A stretch of DNA of 41,099 nucleotides from an uncultured Bacteroidaceae bacterium (GCA_905234745.1 CAJOJD010000021.1:1369-42467), one strand, 5' to 3'. Shown: positions 20,265-30,163, numbered from the stretch's first letter. The notes: a model not told the origin generated them from the letters alone. Translations and numbers: made by a program.

Positions 20265-20996
20265 ATGAAGAAGTTAATGCTTATGATTGCCGCAGTGATG
20301 ATGTGCGGCACAGTGAATCTGAGTGCTCAGGAAACCTTTACCGATATAGGTTTCAATGATATAGCCGATGTGTTTGCCAACCTCAAGAAGAATGAGAAGG
20401 TTGTGTTCCTGCTACGTCACGGCGAGCGCGGACGCGATTACTCCAAGAACGGACTGCTGACCGAGAACGGTAAGGCTCAGGCCCGCTCGGTCGGTGAGAA
20501 GATTGACAACGACGAGCAGGCATTCTACGCCCATTCGGATTACGGCCGCACCATACAGACCTGCGAGAACATCGCCCTAGGCCGCGGTGACGAGTTCATC
20601 CACGAGGAGTGGTACATCCTGAACGGCGACTGGTACCGCAAGGATATCCCAGCGCTCAAGCGTAACGGCTGGGACAACTGGGAATCTCTCTCTCAGTGGG
20701 CTTACGAGGGCGGCAAGGAAGAAGGTTTCTACAATCTTGAAGAGCGCAGCCAGGAGTGGCTGGATTCACTCAAGGCGCATCTGCCCAGCATGAAACGCAT
20801 CAACGTTCTTGTATCACACGACTATATGGTAACGCCAATGGCAATATATGCGTCCGATAAGCAGGTGGACCTGCACTATTGGGTTAACCGCAAGTGGATC
20901 AACTACCTGGCCGGCGTTGCAATAATCATCGACAAGAAAGGAAATATGACCTTCAAGACCATCCGCGGTCTTGATTCAGGCGTCTTAGCTCGCTGA
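20265..20996 (+). CDS. Secreted histidine-phosphatase-superfamily protein
   Basis: From ATG 20,265 the product is 243 residues with a signal peptide (MKKLMLMIAAVMMCGTVNLS-AQ). The catalytic motif RHGERG (nucleophile His), the second Arg in DYGRTIQTC and the late His in LVSHDYMVTP match the phosphoglycerate-mutase-like (branch 1/2) phosphatases. Substrate unknown; the location is probably the periplasm or cell surface. Its 3' end overlaps the 3' end of the convergent tyrosine phosphatase gene by 44 bp. Confidence 0.85.
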   Translation: MKKLMLMIAAVMMCGTVNLSAQETFTDIGFNDIADVFANLKKNEKVVFLLRHGERGRDYSKNGLLTENGKAQARSVGEKIDNDEQAFYAHSDYGRTIQTCENIALGRGDEFIHEEWYILNGDWYRKDIPALKRNGWDNWESLSQWAYEGGKEEGFYNLEERSQEWLDSLKAHLPSMKRINVLVSHDYMVTPMAIYASDKQVDLHYWVNRKWINYLAGVAIIIDKKGNMTFKTIRGLDSGVLAR

Positions 20997-21438
20997 TAAG
21001 CCCATCAATTGCGAGGTCGAGGTCCCGGTAGGTGGTTTCAAAGTCACCGGTGTACCAGGGATCGGCTACGTCGCGGTCCTGGCCGGCGTATGACATCATC
21101 ATGCGGACCTTGCCGGCGGGGTCGTTGGGTATTATGTATTTGAGCCAGCGCAGGTTCATGCGGTCCATCAGGATTATCAGGTCAAAGCGATCGTAATCGG
21201 CACGTGTTATCTGACGGGCGGTCTTGGATGTATCGAACGGGATGCTGTGGAAGTTCAGGCAGCGCTTGGCCGGCGGATAGATGGAATTGCCTATCTCCTC
21301 GGTCGATACGGCGGCCGATTCAACGTAGAATTGCTCTTTCAAGCCCCGTGAGTTGATTTTATCCTTGAATATGAACTCTGCCATAGGGGAGCGGCAGATG
21401 TTGCCGTGACAGACAAATATGATGCTGGTTCTTTTCAT
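20953..21438 (-). CDS. Low-molecular-weight protein tyrosine phosphatase
   Basis: Start 21,438 gives MKRTSIIFVCHGNICRSPMA, placing the P-loop C-x5-R (CHGNICR) at the N-terminus as in the family; the longer frame to 21,486 would cross a terminator. The general-acid Asp is in VADPWYTGDF. Length is 161 residues, normal. The -7 box lies only 5 bp upstream, so the mRNA is probably leaderless. The 3' end overlaps the histidine-phosphatase gene tail to tail. Confidence 0.9.
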   Translation of the reverse strand: MKRTSIIFVCHGNICRSPMAEFIFKDKINSRGLKEQFYVESAAVSTEEIGNSIYPPAKRCLNFHSIPFDTSKTARQITRADYDRFDLIILMDRMNLRWLKYIIPNDPAGKVRMMMSYAGQDRDVADPWYTGDFETTYRDLDLAIDGLISELRRLNQDRGWS

Positions 21439-21442
21439 GCTG

Positions 21443-21450
21443 CAAAAGTA
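21443..21450 (-). promoter_or_regulatory. -7 box of the tyrosine phosphatase gene (leaderless)
   Basis: The minus strand reads TACTTTTG, ending 5 bp before the ATG at 21,438. Initiation a few bases downstream of the box would place the AUG at or near the 5' end. Confidence 0.5.
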
Positions 21451-21451
21451 G

Positions 21452-21482
21452 CAAAAAAAGAGAGTGGCCGGAGCCACTCTCT
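21452..21482 (-). terminator. Terminator of the susCD operon
   Basis: The minus strand reads AGAGAGTGGC-TCCG-GCCACTCTCT followed by T6-7. It lies 24 bp after the susD stop and directly upstream of the tyrosine phosphatase promoter. Confidence 0.85.
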
Positions 21483-21505
21483 TCAAATCAGATGATCACT
21501 CGGAA

Positions 21506-23392
21506 TCAATATCCGGGATTCTGTATCATGTCGGGGTTGATTGACATTACAGCTGTACCGGGGAAGGGGAAGAACTCGTGCTTGTTGTGCTTGAAGCCTA
21601 CCTCACCCAGGTTGGGATGCTGCATCTCAATGTAGATGGTGTGAGTCTCGGACTTGGTTGTTCTGGGCTGATTTGACTTACCGGTCTTGGAGTCAGTAAC
21701 CTGGAACAACTGGTCATACAGCTGAGGAACGTTCTTGCCGTTGTCCTTCAGTTTGTTGTAGACCTCATCATCACCATCCTCGAAATACCAGCGTACCAGG
21801 TCGGCAAAACGGCAACCTTCCAGGAACATCTCGAACCTCTTCTCGGACTTGACTGCTGCAAGGGTGAGGGCACCGCTTACGGTCTGTGAGCCGGCGCGGT
21901 TCTGGATGCGGTTCAGGTAGGTGAGACCGTCGTTGTCATTGGTACGTGCGCAAGCCTCGGCGTAGAGCAGGTAAGCCTCAGCCAGACGGGCTACGAGTAC
22001 GTTGAGGGTACGGGGGTTGTCATTATCGGCAACATCCAGGATTCTCTTGTAGTGCAGATACTCTGACTGACCGTACAGATAAGAGGTGATACCGCGTCTG
22101 ATATCCTCGTTCTTGTTGGCGGTGAATACGGTATCCATCTCAGGAATCTTCTTGACGGGATCCTTCCAAACGGTATCCTTGGATGCATTCAGACGGACTG
22201 TTACGCTCTTGATGTATGCTCCGCGCTCGGGATGATAGTTGGGATTGGGCTTGTTGTCGATAGAATCCTTAAGCCAATCGGGATCATCGGTTGAGTAGGG
22301 CATGTCATACAGGATCTCGGGATCATACTTTCTTACCCAAGCCAGACGACGGGCCGAATTTGCACCGTCATTTGCAATCAGGTCGTCAACGAAATCCTGA
22401 CGTACGCCAAGGCCGCCCCAGCCGCCGGGTACGACGGAGGGAGTGCCGCCCCAGTGGTCGGTACGCCAACCCCAGATATCCAGATGCATCCAGTAACCTT
22501 TCTGAATCTTACCGCCCCATGTGCTCATGGCGGGGTTCTGGGTTACGTTGGTGGCAAAGATGATTTCCTCGTTTCCTTCACCTGCCAGATGGAATGTCTC
22601 ACGTATCCTGCCTGAGGGAACGAGAGAGTAGCAAGAGTCACTTACCAGAGGCTTGAGAGCTGTCTTGGCGGCTGCGTTATCCTCGGCGAAGATATAAGCC
22701 TTACCTGCGACATAGCGAGCAAAACCCTTGGTGATGTATGTGGTTCCCTTCTTGTCGTTCTTGTTTACACGGGCCCTGAGGTCATCGATGGCAGCCATAG
22801 CCTCGTCACCGCACCATTTGAGCAACTCCTTGTGGGACTCGTAGTCATTGTTGCCGTAGTTGGTAGGTCTTACTGAACCCTCAAGTACGTGGTCGATCAG
22901 AGGCGGGCAGTTCCAACCGATGGCCAGCATCATGTGAGCCCATGCACGCATTACGCGAGCCTCGGCAACACATCTCTTCTGAACCTGGGTTGTGCCGTCC
23001 TTGAAGTTGTCAATAACAAGGTTGGCGCCGTAAACGATCTGATAGAAACCTTTGTACATGCTGGTTACCAATTGGGCGTTGGCGTCACCGCGGAACTCGT
23101 TTATCTGACCGTTAAAGTCATTGTCGCCGTAGAACTCACCGGCTGCATAAACATCATCACCGGGAAGGTTGAAGAGAGCCTCAAACGGGCTAATGATGGA
23201 TTCGCCGTTGGCGCGGGCAAGTTGCCGAGCCATGATATCATAGGCTGCAGCAAGTGCTGCTTCGGCATCATCATCTGTCTGATAGAAATCTTCATAAGCT
23301 ACAACACCCTTCTGGGGCTCCAGGAGCTTATCCTCGCAAGCCGTTGTAAACAGGACGGCTGTGCAAATTATAGGAATTAAATACTTTTTCAT
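21506..23392 (-). CDS. SusD/RagB-family outer-membrane nutrient-binding lipoprotein
   Basis: A 628-residue lipoprotein (lipobox FTTACE). It has the SusD N-terminus (PQKGVVAYEDFYQTDDDAEA), TPR-like helices with RVMRAWAHMMLAIGWNCPPL and GKAYIFAEDNAAAKTAL, and the C-terminal EKRFEMFLEGCRFADLVRWY signature followed by HEFFPFPGTAV. It caps the SusC channel and binds substrate at the cell surface. It lies 14 bp downstream of susC in one operon. The ligand cannot be deduced: no glycosidase, sulfatase or peptidase lies in the operon. Confidence 0.95.
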   Translation of the reverse strand: MKKYLIPIICTAVLFTTACEDKLLEPQKGVVAYEDFYQTDDDAEAALAAAYDIMARQLARANGESIISPFEALFNLPGDDVYAAGEFYGDNDFNGQINEFRGDANAQLVTSMYKGFYQIVYGANLVIDNFKDGTTQVQKRCVAEARVMRAWAHMMLAIGWNCPPLIDHVLEGSVRPTNYGNNDYESHKELLKWCGDEAMAAIDDLRARVNKNDKKGTTYITKGFARYVAGKAYIFAEDNAAAKTALKPLVSDSCYSLVPSGRIRETFHLAGEGNEEIIFATNVTQNPAMSTWGGKIQKGYWMHLDIWGWRTDHWGGTPSVVPGGWGGLGVRQDFVDDLIANDGANSARRLAWVRKYDPEILYDMPYSTDDPDWLKDSIDNKPNPNYHPERGAYIKSVTVRLNASKDTVWKDPVKKIPEMDTVFTANKNEDIRRGITSYLYGQSEYLHYKRILDVADNDNPRTLNVLVARLAEAYLLYAEACARTNDNDGLTYLNRIQNRAGSQTVSGALTLAAVKSEKRFEMFLEGCRFADLVRWYFEDGDDEVYNKLKDNGKNVPQLYDQLFQVTDSKTGKSNQPRTTKSETHTIYIEMQHPNLGEVGFKHNKHEFFPFPGTAVMSINPDMIQNPGY

Positions 23393-23406
23393 AATGATGT
23401 GTCAGA

Positions 23407-26400
23407 TTAGAATGTGATGTTAACACCAAACACAACCTTCTTTGAGGTCGGGTAGGTTCCAAGATCAATACCAAGCTGCTCGGCGTTGGTAGTAGTGGCA
23501 GTCTCAGGATCAAGTCCGGGATAGCTGGTGAAAGTGAAGAAGTCATCAAGTGAACCGTATACTCTCATGCTGTTGATGAACAGCTTCTTGAGAGCTGACT
23601 TGGGAACATTGTAACCCAGCTGGATCTGCTTGATCTTGAAATAATCACCATTGAATACGTTAGCATCGGATGCCCAGAACTGTGTGTCGTTCTTGACAGC
23701 TGCTGCGTTCGGCAACTTGGCGTCGGTGTGCTCGGGAGTCCATGAATTTGCATGGTAGTACTCCAGAGTGTTGTTGTAAGGACGGTCAGTACGGAACAGC
23801 ACGGGGAATATCTTGTTTCCGCCTACGCCGGTTCCGAATACTGTCAGGTCAAATCCCTTGTAGTCAAGGGCAAGAGTTACACCGTATGTGTACTTGGGCA
23901 TACCCTGACCGATGTTCGTGCGGTCCTCCTCACCGATGACACCGTCACCGTTGTAGTCGTGCAGCACGGGATCACCCGGGTTGTAAAGGACGATCTTGTC
24001 GCCGTTGCCGTCAAGTGCGAATGTGCCGTCGGGGTTCATCTTGAACTCAGTCTCCTGGGCGATGCGGTCCATGTGGAAACCGTACATGTACCAGATAGGA
24101 TTGCCAACCTCAAAGGCGGTGCGGATCTGTGATACGTAGTAGCTTCCGTAAAGGATGCGCGGGATGTTGGGATCCAGGTAGGTTACCTCATTCTCAAGAG
24201 TTGAGAAGTTGGTGTTGATTGAGTAGCCGAAGTCACCGATTCTGTCTTTCCAGCCGAGCTCAATTTCAAGACCCTTGTTGAGTACGTTACCGCCGTTAAC
24301 GGTTGTCTCGCTTACGCCGATCTCAGGAACGGGGTTGATCTTGACCAGAAGGTCCTTTGTGGTCTTCTTGTACCAGTCAATGCCGATAGACAGACGGTCA
24401 CTCAGGAATCGGGCGTCAAGACCGAGGTCGATCTGGTCTGAAGTCTCCCACTTGAGTGACGGGTTGGCCAGACCGCTGGGCTTTGAACCGTATACCAGCT
24501 GATAGTCGGGATCGGATGAATTGATACCGTACTCATACCAGTTGGAACCCTTGGCGATTGATGTTGAGTATGCGTAGTCGTTAAGTACGTTTACGTTACC
24601 GTTACGACCCCAAGATGCACGGAACTTGAGGAATGACATAACCTCGCGGTCGATGTTGTCCTTGATGAAGCCCTCGTTGCTGATGGTCCAGGCGGCTGAG
24701 AATGAGGGGAAGTAGCCCCAACGGTTCTGCGGAGAGAGCTTTGATGAGTCAAAGGCATCGGCGCGGAAGTTGGCCTGAACGTTGTAACGGTTGTCATATG
24801 AATAGTTCAGACGGCCAAAGTAAGCAAGGCTGGCTGAACGGCTGGGACGGTTGTCAAACGTCTTGTTGGCGTTTGTGGTAGCGTAGTACAGGTAACGGAA
24901 GTTCTCTGAATAGTCATTCAGGATGTTGCTGCCTGTTGCTGTGCCTGATACGTTGTCCCTGTAGTTCTCAATGAATGACATACCACCCATGATGCCGAAT
25001 GTGCTGGCGCCGATGGTCTTGTCATAGTTGATGAAGTTCTCCCACTGATAGTAGAGGCCTGTGTTGGCGGCTGCTGACAATGAATACTCAAGGCTCTTGG
25101 CCATATCATTTGCATAATAAGGTGCAGAGTAGTTGTGGTCATTGCTGAATGAGATTCTGTAACCCAGACGTGAGGTATAAACAAGACCCTTGATGGGGTT
25201 CAGGTTCAGATAAGTGGTTCCGCGAACTGAAACGCCGCTCTGTTTGCGGTTGTTGCGTGCCAGCTGGATGAACGGTGAACCGTGGTCGTTGTCTACATAC
25301 TTTGAAACTGCGTAGTAACGTCCGTCCTCGGCCTGCATGATGAGGTTTGAACCCTCAAGGCCTTTGCTTGAGAACTCCTCTACATTATTGTTATATACGT
25401 CTCTTACCTTCTGCTTGAACGGGCTGAGATCGTCATAATATATAGGAGTAAGAGGATCGTTCTGGATGGCGGCCATCAGTACTGAGTTGGTCTCGGACAT
25501 GTGTGATACTGACTTGGTCTCCCAACGCTCGATAGAGTTGTTTGAACCTACTGTCAACCAGGGCTTAATCTTGTAATCAGCGTTAATCTGGGTTGAAAGA
25601 CGGTTGTAAACATCCTTGTCGCCTACAACGATACCGTTGTTGTTCAGATAGTTGAGTGAAATGAAGTAGTGACCCTGCTGGTTGCCTCCCTGAGCGGTGA
25701 GTGAATGCTGGTGAGCAAAGCTGGTCTCAAAGAGTTCCGATGCCCAATCGGTGTCGATAACACCGTCGTCACCGTTACGTGAGAGCTCTCCCTCGATGTC
25801 GTAACCCTGCATCTTCTTGAAGTCGATGAACTGCTTGCGGTTCATGACACCCGGCTTGCGGGCCAGACTCTGACGTGTGAGTTTGTAATCATAGCTGATT
25901 GTACCCTGACCCTTGTCGGCACCCTTCTTTGTGGTGATGAGAACGACACCGTTACCGGCCTGAGCACCGTAAATGGCTGCTGATGCGGCATCCTTAAGGA
26001 TCTCCATTGACTCGATCATTGAAGGATCCAGATACTGGATGTTGTCAACCTGCAGACCGTCTACAATGAGCAGCGGGCCTATCTCGCCTGAGTTTGATGA
26101 GTAACCGCGAACGCGGATGGCAGCACCCTGACCGGGAGCACCTGAATAGTTAAGTACCTGGATACCTGATACCTTACCCTGGATGGCTGCAGCGGCGTCA
26201 GTTACGGAGCGGTCCTTAAGGTCAGCTGCCCTTACTGATGCTACGGATCCGGAGAGGTCACTCTTCTTCTGGGTACCGTAACCGATGACTACGATCTCGT
26301 CCAGAAGTTCTGCATCCTCGAAGAGTGTTACGTTAATGGTTGTGCGGCCGTTCACCTGCTCGGTAACGGTTGCGTAACCCATGAATGAGAACTGGAGGGT

Positions 26401-26604
26401 TGAGTTTGATGCGATAGAGATGGAGTAGTTACCATCCAGGTCGGTGACTGTACCGTTTGACGTACCCGGTTCAGCGATGCTGACCAGAGCTAGCGGTTCA
26501 CCTGCATCATCCTTAACCTGTCCCTTAACGGTCACATTCTGCGCAAAAGCACAGATAGGCATTACTGTCAATAACAGCATGCCACAGAATCTTCTAAAAT
26601 TCAT
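23407..26604 (-). CDS. SusC/RagA-family TonB-dependent outer-membrane transporter
   Basis: A 1065-residue protein: signal peptide ending AFAQ, carboxypeptidase-D-like domain (VTVKGQVKDDAGEPLALVSI), TonB box region (ELLDEIVVIGYGTQKKSDLS), plug domain (GYSSNSGEIGPLLIVDGLQV; SMEILKDAASAAIYGAQAGN) and a C-terminal barrel ending GVNITF. It imports the ligand bound by the SusD partner using TonB energy. The length is typical and the frame intact. Its promoter has both -33 and -7 boxes (26,728-26,757). No anti-sigma or hybrid regulator gene is adjacent. Confidence 0.96.
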   Translation of the reverse strand: MNFRRFCGMLLLTVMPICAFAQNVTVKGQVKDDAGEPLALVSIAEPGTSNGTVTDLDGNYSISIASNSTLQFSFMGYATVTEQVNGRTTINVTLFEDAELLDEIVVIGYGTQKKSDLSGSVASVRAADLKDRSVTDAAAAIQGKVSGIQVLNYSGAPGQGAAIRVRGYSSNSGEIGPLLIVDGLQVDNIQYLDPSMIESMEILKDAASAAIYGAQAGNGVVLITTKKGADKGQGTISYDYKLTRQSLARKPGVMNRKQFIDFKKMQGYDIEGELSRNGDDGVIDTDWASELFETSFAHQHSLTAQGGNQQGHYFISLNYLNNNGIVVGDKDVYNRLSTQINADYKIKPWLTVGSNNSIERWETKSVSHMSETNSVLMAAIQNDPLTPIYYDDLSPFKQKVRDVYNNNVEEFSSKGLEGSNLIMQAEDGRYYAVSKYVDNDHGSPFIQLARNNRKQSGVSVRGTTYLNLNPIKGLVYTSRLGYRISFSNDHNYSAPYYANDMAKSLEYSLSAAANTGLYYQWENFINYDKTIGASTFGIMGGMSFIENYRDNVSGTATGSNILNDYSENFRYLYYATTNANKTFDNRPSRSASLAYFGRLNYSYDNRYNVQANFRADAFDSSKLSPQNRWGYFPSFSAAWTISNEGFIKDNIDREVMSFLKFRASWGRNGNVNVLNDYAYSTSIAKGSNWYEYGINSSDPDYQLVYGSKPSGLANPSLKWETSDQIDLGLDARFLSDRLSIGIDWYKKTTKDLLVKINPVPEIGVSETTVNGGNVLNKGLEIELGWKDRIGDFGYSINTNFSTLENEVTYLDPNIPRILYGSYYVSQIRTAFEVGNPIWYMYGFHMDRIAQETEFKMNPDGTFALDGNGDKIVLYNPGDPVLHDYNGDGVIGEEDRTNIGQGMPKYTYGVTLALDYKGFDLTVFGTGVGGNKIFPVLFRTDRPYNNTLEYYHANSWTPEHTDAKLPNAAAVKNDTQFWASDANVFNGDYFKIKQIQLGYNVPKSALKKLFINSMRVYGSLDDFFTFTSYPGLDPETATTTNAEQLGIDLGTYPTSKKVVFGVNITF

Positions 26605-26727
26605 AAGTTTAAATTAAAGGAAAAAGGGTTGAAAACAATAATTAGGTTAAACACGAAATATTCTACAAACAGTTTAATAATTCAGCCATTCCCAAGGGAA
26701 TGACGGGAAAAGGATAACTCTCAGTTG

Positions 26728-26757
26728 CAAATGTAAAGGGCTGTTTGTTAACACAAA
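26728..26757 (-). promoter_or_regulatory. susC promoter
   Basis: The minus strand has TTTG (26,754-26,757) and TACATTTG (26,728-26,735) separated by 18 bp, close to the Bacteroidetes consensus, leaving a leader of about 120 nt. The remaining intergenic sequence to 26,917 shows no ORF or strong hairpin. Confidence 0.65.
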
Positions 26758-26917
26758 AAGAGGATTGTTTCAATTGAGTTAACAAATGTTCCAGCCTTTT
26801 TTTAGTTGTCAGCGGGTTTTAACAAATGGTGCAGAAAGATTAAAAGTTTTGTTCCGGGCATGAAATATTAGTGAATTAATATGCATCGGGGGTGAACAAC
26901 ATATCATAGAATACCCT

Positions 26918-26925
26918 TATATTTG
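26918..26925 (+). promoter_or_regulatory. -7 box of gdhA
   Basis: TATATTTG, 31 bp before the ATG at 26,957. Confidence 0.6.
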
Positions 26926-26956
26926 TGATTAGGACAAACCAATCAATGCTTACAAT

Positions 26957-28294
26957 ATGAACATTAACAACATTATGGCTGACCTGGAGCGCAGGCATCC
27001 GGGTGAGAAAGAGTACCTTCAGGCTGTTCGTGAAGTGCTTATCAGTGTTGAACCTATCTATAACCAGCATCCCGAGTTTGAGGATGCAAAGATCGTGGAA
27101 CGTATGGTCGAGCCCGACCGTATCTTTACCTTCAAGGTGCCATGGACCGATGACAACGGCGAGATTCATGTGAATACCGGTTACCGCGTCCAGTTCAACA
27201 ACGCCATCGGACCGTACAAGGGCGGTCTGCGTTTCCACTCATCGGTCAATCTGTCAATCCTTAAGTTCCTGGGCTTTGAGCAGACTTTCAAGAACGCTCT
27301 GACCACTCTGCCCATGGGCGGCGGTAAGGGCGGTTCCGATTTCTCGGCACGCGGACGTTCGGCTGCCGAGATTGAGCGTTTCTGCCACAGTTTCATGCTT
27401 GAACTTTGGCGTAACATCGGCCCCGATACCGATGTTCCCGCAGGTGACATAGGTGTGGGCGCACGTGAGATCGGCTATCTGTACGGCATGTATAAAAAGC
27501 TCGCGCGTGAGAATACGGGCGTGCTGACAGGTAAGGGCCTTACTTTTGGCGGTTCTAAGATACGTCCCGAGGCTACGGGTTTCGGCGCTCTCTATTTCCT
27601 GCGCCAGATGCTGGCCGACAAGGGGGATTCGCTGGAGGGCAAGACCATTGCCATAAGCGGATTCGGAAACGTTGCATGGGGTGCCGCCAAGAAGGCTACC
27701 CAGCTGGGCGGTAAGGTTGTCACCCTGTCCGGTCCCGACGGCTATGTTTATGACAAGGAGGGTCTGAACGACGAGAAGATTGCCTATATGCTGCAGCTGC
27801 GCGCTACCAACAACGACGTGATTGAGCCGTACGCCAAGAAGTTCGGTGCCGAGTTCTTTGCAGGACACAAACCCTGGGAGTGCAAGGTTGACATTGCAAT
27901 GCCCTGCGCCACCCAGAATGAGCTTAACGGCGATGATGCAGCAATGCTGATAAAGAACGGCGTCAAGTACGTGGCCGAGGTCTCCAACATGGGTTGCACA
28001 CCCGAGGCTATCGACGCATTCATAGCCGCCCGCGTACTCTACGGACCGGGTAAGGCGGTCAATGCCGGCGGTGTGGCAACATCGGGTCTTGAGATGACTC
28101 AGAACGCAATGCATATCTCCTGGTCGGCCGATGAGGTTGACGCACGTCTGCACACCATCATGTCCGATATACACGAGCAGTGCGTAAAGTACGGCACCGA
28201 GCCCGACGGCTATGTGAATTATATGAAAGGCGCCAACATTGCGGGCTTCATGAAAGTGGCCCAGGCTATGCTGGAGCAGGGTTTCCTGGGATAA
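26957..28294 (+). CDS. gdhA: NADP-type glutamate dehydrogenase
   Basis: A 445-residue hexameric-type enzyme. GGLRFHSSVNLSILKFLGFE, the catalytic-lysine motif LPMGGGKGGSDF, the Asp region VPAGDIGVG and the nucleotide-binding ISGFGNVAWGAA are present. It converts 2-oxoglutarate and ammonium to glutamate in the cytoplasm, the main ammonium-assimilation route in Bacteroidales. The next gene starts 1 bp after its stop, so gdhA is co-transcribed with a proline aminopeptidase, linking amino-acid supply and peptide breakdown. Confidence 0.97.
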   Translation: MNINNIMADLERRHPGEKEYLQAVREVLISVEPIYNQHPEFEDAKIVERMVEPDRIFTFKVPWTDDNGEIHVNTGYRVQFNNAIGPYKGGLRFHSSVNLSILKFLGFEQTFKNALTTLPMGGGKGGSDFSARGRSAAEIERFCHSFMLELWRNIGPDTDVPAGDIGVGAREIGYLYGMYKKLARENTGVLTGKGLTFGGSKIRPEATGFGALYFLRQMLADKGDSLEGKTIAISGFGNVAWGAAKKATQLGGKVVTLSGPDGYVYDKEGLNDEKIAYMLQLRATNNDVIEPYAKKFGAEFFAGHKPWECKVDIAMPCATQNELNGDDAAMLIKNGVKYVAEVSNMGCTPEAIDAFIAARVLYGPGKAVNAGGVATSGLEMTQNAMHISWSADEVDARLHTIMSDIHEQCVKYGTEPDGYVNYMKGANIAGFMKVAQAMLEQGFLG

Positions 28295-28295
28295 T

Positions 28296-30086
28296 ATGAT
28301 TAAGGAAAGAATTGATGCACTGCGCCGGCTGATGGCGGAGTGGGGCTGGGATGCTGCCGTTACCGTAGGCGAGGATCCCCATAACAGTGAGTATACTCCT
28401 AAACGCTGGTGCCAGCGTGAGTTTATTAGCGGATTCACCGGATCGGCTGGAGTGGTGGTTGTTACTAAGGACCACGCAGGCCTGTGGACCGATTCACGTT
28501 ACTGGATCCAGGCTGCTCGTGAGCTAGAGGGTAGCGGGATTGAACTGCACAAGATGGTGTCCGTGGAGGATAAGGACTGGATCAAGTGGATTGCGCAGAA
28601 TGTTCCTTCCGGCGGTAAGGTGGGCGTTGACGGGCTTTGCATGAGTATGGGCGAGGCCGTTCAGCTGGGTAATGCACTTGCCGCGAAGGGTGCATCGGTT
28701 GTTTCCAAACCGGATTATCTGGAGGCTCTGTGGCCGGACCGTCCTTTGCTGCCGCAGGGTCCCGTATGGATTCATGAGGACAGGTATGCGGGGCGTTCTC
28801 GTATTGAGAAGCTGGACTGGCTGCGCGGTGAACTGGCAGGCAAGGGATGCGGTTACATGTTCCTGAACTGCCTGGACCAGATTGCCTGGCTGCTCAATAT
28901 CCGTTCGAATGACGTGGAGTACTGCCCGTTCGTGATTTCGTTCGCTCTTGTGGGCCCGGACGGCGTGGATCTGTTCGCCGACGTTTCAAAATTCGGCGGT
29001 GAAGTGCTTTCTGATTTGAAATGCGCTAATGTCTCCCTGCATCCCTACGGTGATGTGGGCGAATACATAAAGTCGTTCAGAGCGAAAGGAAAGATACTGA
29101 TTGACTCAGGTTCGCTCAATTTTGAGACCGGCAAGGCCATTGCCGATGCGTTCGGAAAGGAGAACATCGTTGAGGGCAGTTCACCTGTTGAACTGGCCAA
29201 GGCTGTCAAGAACGAGGTTGAGATTGAGGGATTCCGCAAGGCGTACATTCAGGACGGAATCGTGCAGACCCGTTTCTTCATGTGGCTTGAGCAGCAGGTG
29301 GCATCGGGCGCAAGGATAACGGAGTCGGATGCATCGGACAAACTGCATGAACTGCGTGCGGCAATGCCTGATTTCCTGGACGAGAGTTTTGAGACCATAT
29401 CGGCCTACGACAAAAACGCCGCTCTGCCGCATTATTCGACCGTAAGGGGACAGGATGCGGTGCTTGAGCCGCACGGACTCTATCTGAACGACAGCGGAGC
29501 TCACTACAGGTACGGTACTACCGATATTACGCGTACCGTTCCGCTGGGTCCGCTTACGGATATGGAGCGTGAGGATTATACGCTTGACATGATGGCTATG
29601 ATAGATCTGGCTATGGCCATATTCCCGGAGGGAACGCCCGGATGCCGTATCGATGCGATATCACGCCGCCCGCTGTGGCAGGCTATGCGCAATTTCGGAC
29701 ACGGAACGGGTCATGGAGTGGGGAACGTGCTCTCTGTTCATGAGGGGCCGCAGTCAATCCGCCAGAACCTGAAGGACCAGCCTATGCTGCCGGGAATGAT
29801 CACGTCCGACGAGCCCGGCATTTACCGCGAGGGATATCACGGAATACGTCACGAAAACATGATTCTTTGCGTTGAAAAGGGCGAAAATTATTTTGGAAAG
29901 TGGCTGGGATTCGAGACGCTGACCAGAACTTACCTGGATACGTCGGCCCTTGTGCTCCCGCTTATGGACAGGCGTGAGATAGAATGGCTGAATAATTATA
30001 ATGAGGTTGTCTACAAAGAGATAAATCCTTATCTGAATGCCTCTGAGAGGGATTGGCTTCGTTACAAGACGGCTCCGGTATCCTGA
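28296..30086 (+). CDS. Xaa-Pro aminopeptidase (M24B)
   Basis: A 596-residue, three-domain aminopeptidase P of the large eukaryote-like type. Two N-terminal creatinase-like domains (FISGFTGSAGVVVVTKDHAG; WTDSRYWIQA) precede the M24 domain. Metal ligands are visible: Asp in LNDSGAHYRYGTTDITRT (both Asp), His in GHGTGHGVGN, Glu in TSDEPGIYREGY and Glu in RHENMILC. It removes N-terminal residues before proline. No signal peptide, so cytoplasmic. Directly follows gdhA. Confidence 0.95.
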   Translation: MIKERIDALRRLMAEWGWDAAVTVGEDPHNSEYTPKRWCQREFISGFTGSAGVVVVTKDHAGLWTDSRYWIQAARELEGSGIELHKMVSVEDKDWIKWIAQNVPSGGKVGVDGLCMSMGEAVQLGNALAAKGASVVSKPDYLEALWPDRPLLPQGPVWIHEDRYAGRSRIEKLDWLRGELAGKGCGYMFLNCLDQIAWLLNIRSNDVEYCPFVISFALVGPDGVDLFADVSKFGGEVLSDLKCANVSLHPYGDVGEYIKSFRAKGKILIDSGSLNFETGKAIADAFGKENIVEGSSPVELAKAVKNEVEIEGFRKAYIQDGIVQTRFFMWLEQQVASGARITESDASDKLHELRAAMPDFLDESFETISAYDKNAALPHYSTVRGQDAVLEPHGLYLNDSGAHYRYGTTDITRTVPLGPLTDMEREDYTLDMMAMIDLAMAIFPEGTPGCRIDAISRRPLWQAMRNFGHGTGHGVGNVLSVHEGPQSIRQNLKDQPMLPGMITSDEPGIYREGYHGIRHENMILCVEKGENYFGKWLGFETLTRTYLDTSALVLPLMDRREIEWLNNYNEVVYKEINPYLNASERDWLRYKTAPVS

Positions 30087-30136
30087 TTTGAATATTTTAT
30101 TTATACAGAAAAAATTATTTTCTGAATAATTTATTG

Positions 30137-30144
30137 TACCTTTG
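30137..30144 (+). promoter_or_regulatory. -7 box of the membrane AraC regulator
   Basis: TACCTTTG lies 20 bp before the ATG at 30,164, which is why the longer frame from 30,134 is rejected. Confidence 0.6.
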
Positions 30145-30163
30145 CCGCATAATCGGATATGTG

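Noticed and set aside
21506-26604. A polysaccharide-utilisation locus
   Set aside because: Only susC and susD are present; no glycoside hydrolase, lyase or hybrid regulator adjoins, so the substrate class is open.
27254-28438. Long open frame antisense to gdhA and the aminopeptidase start
   Set aside because: The plus-strand enzymes are unmistakable; the antisense frame has no recognisable domain and follows from codon bias.
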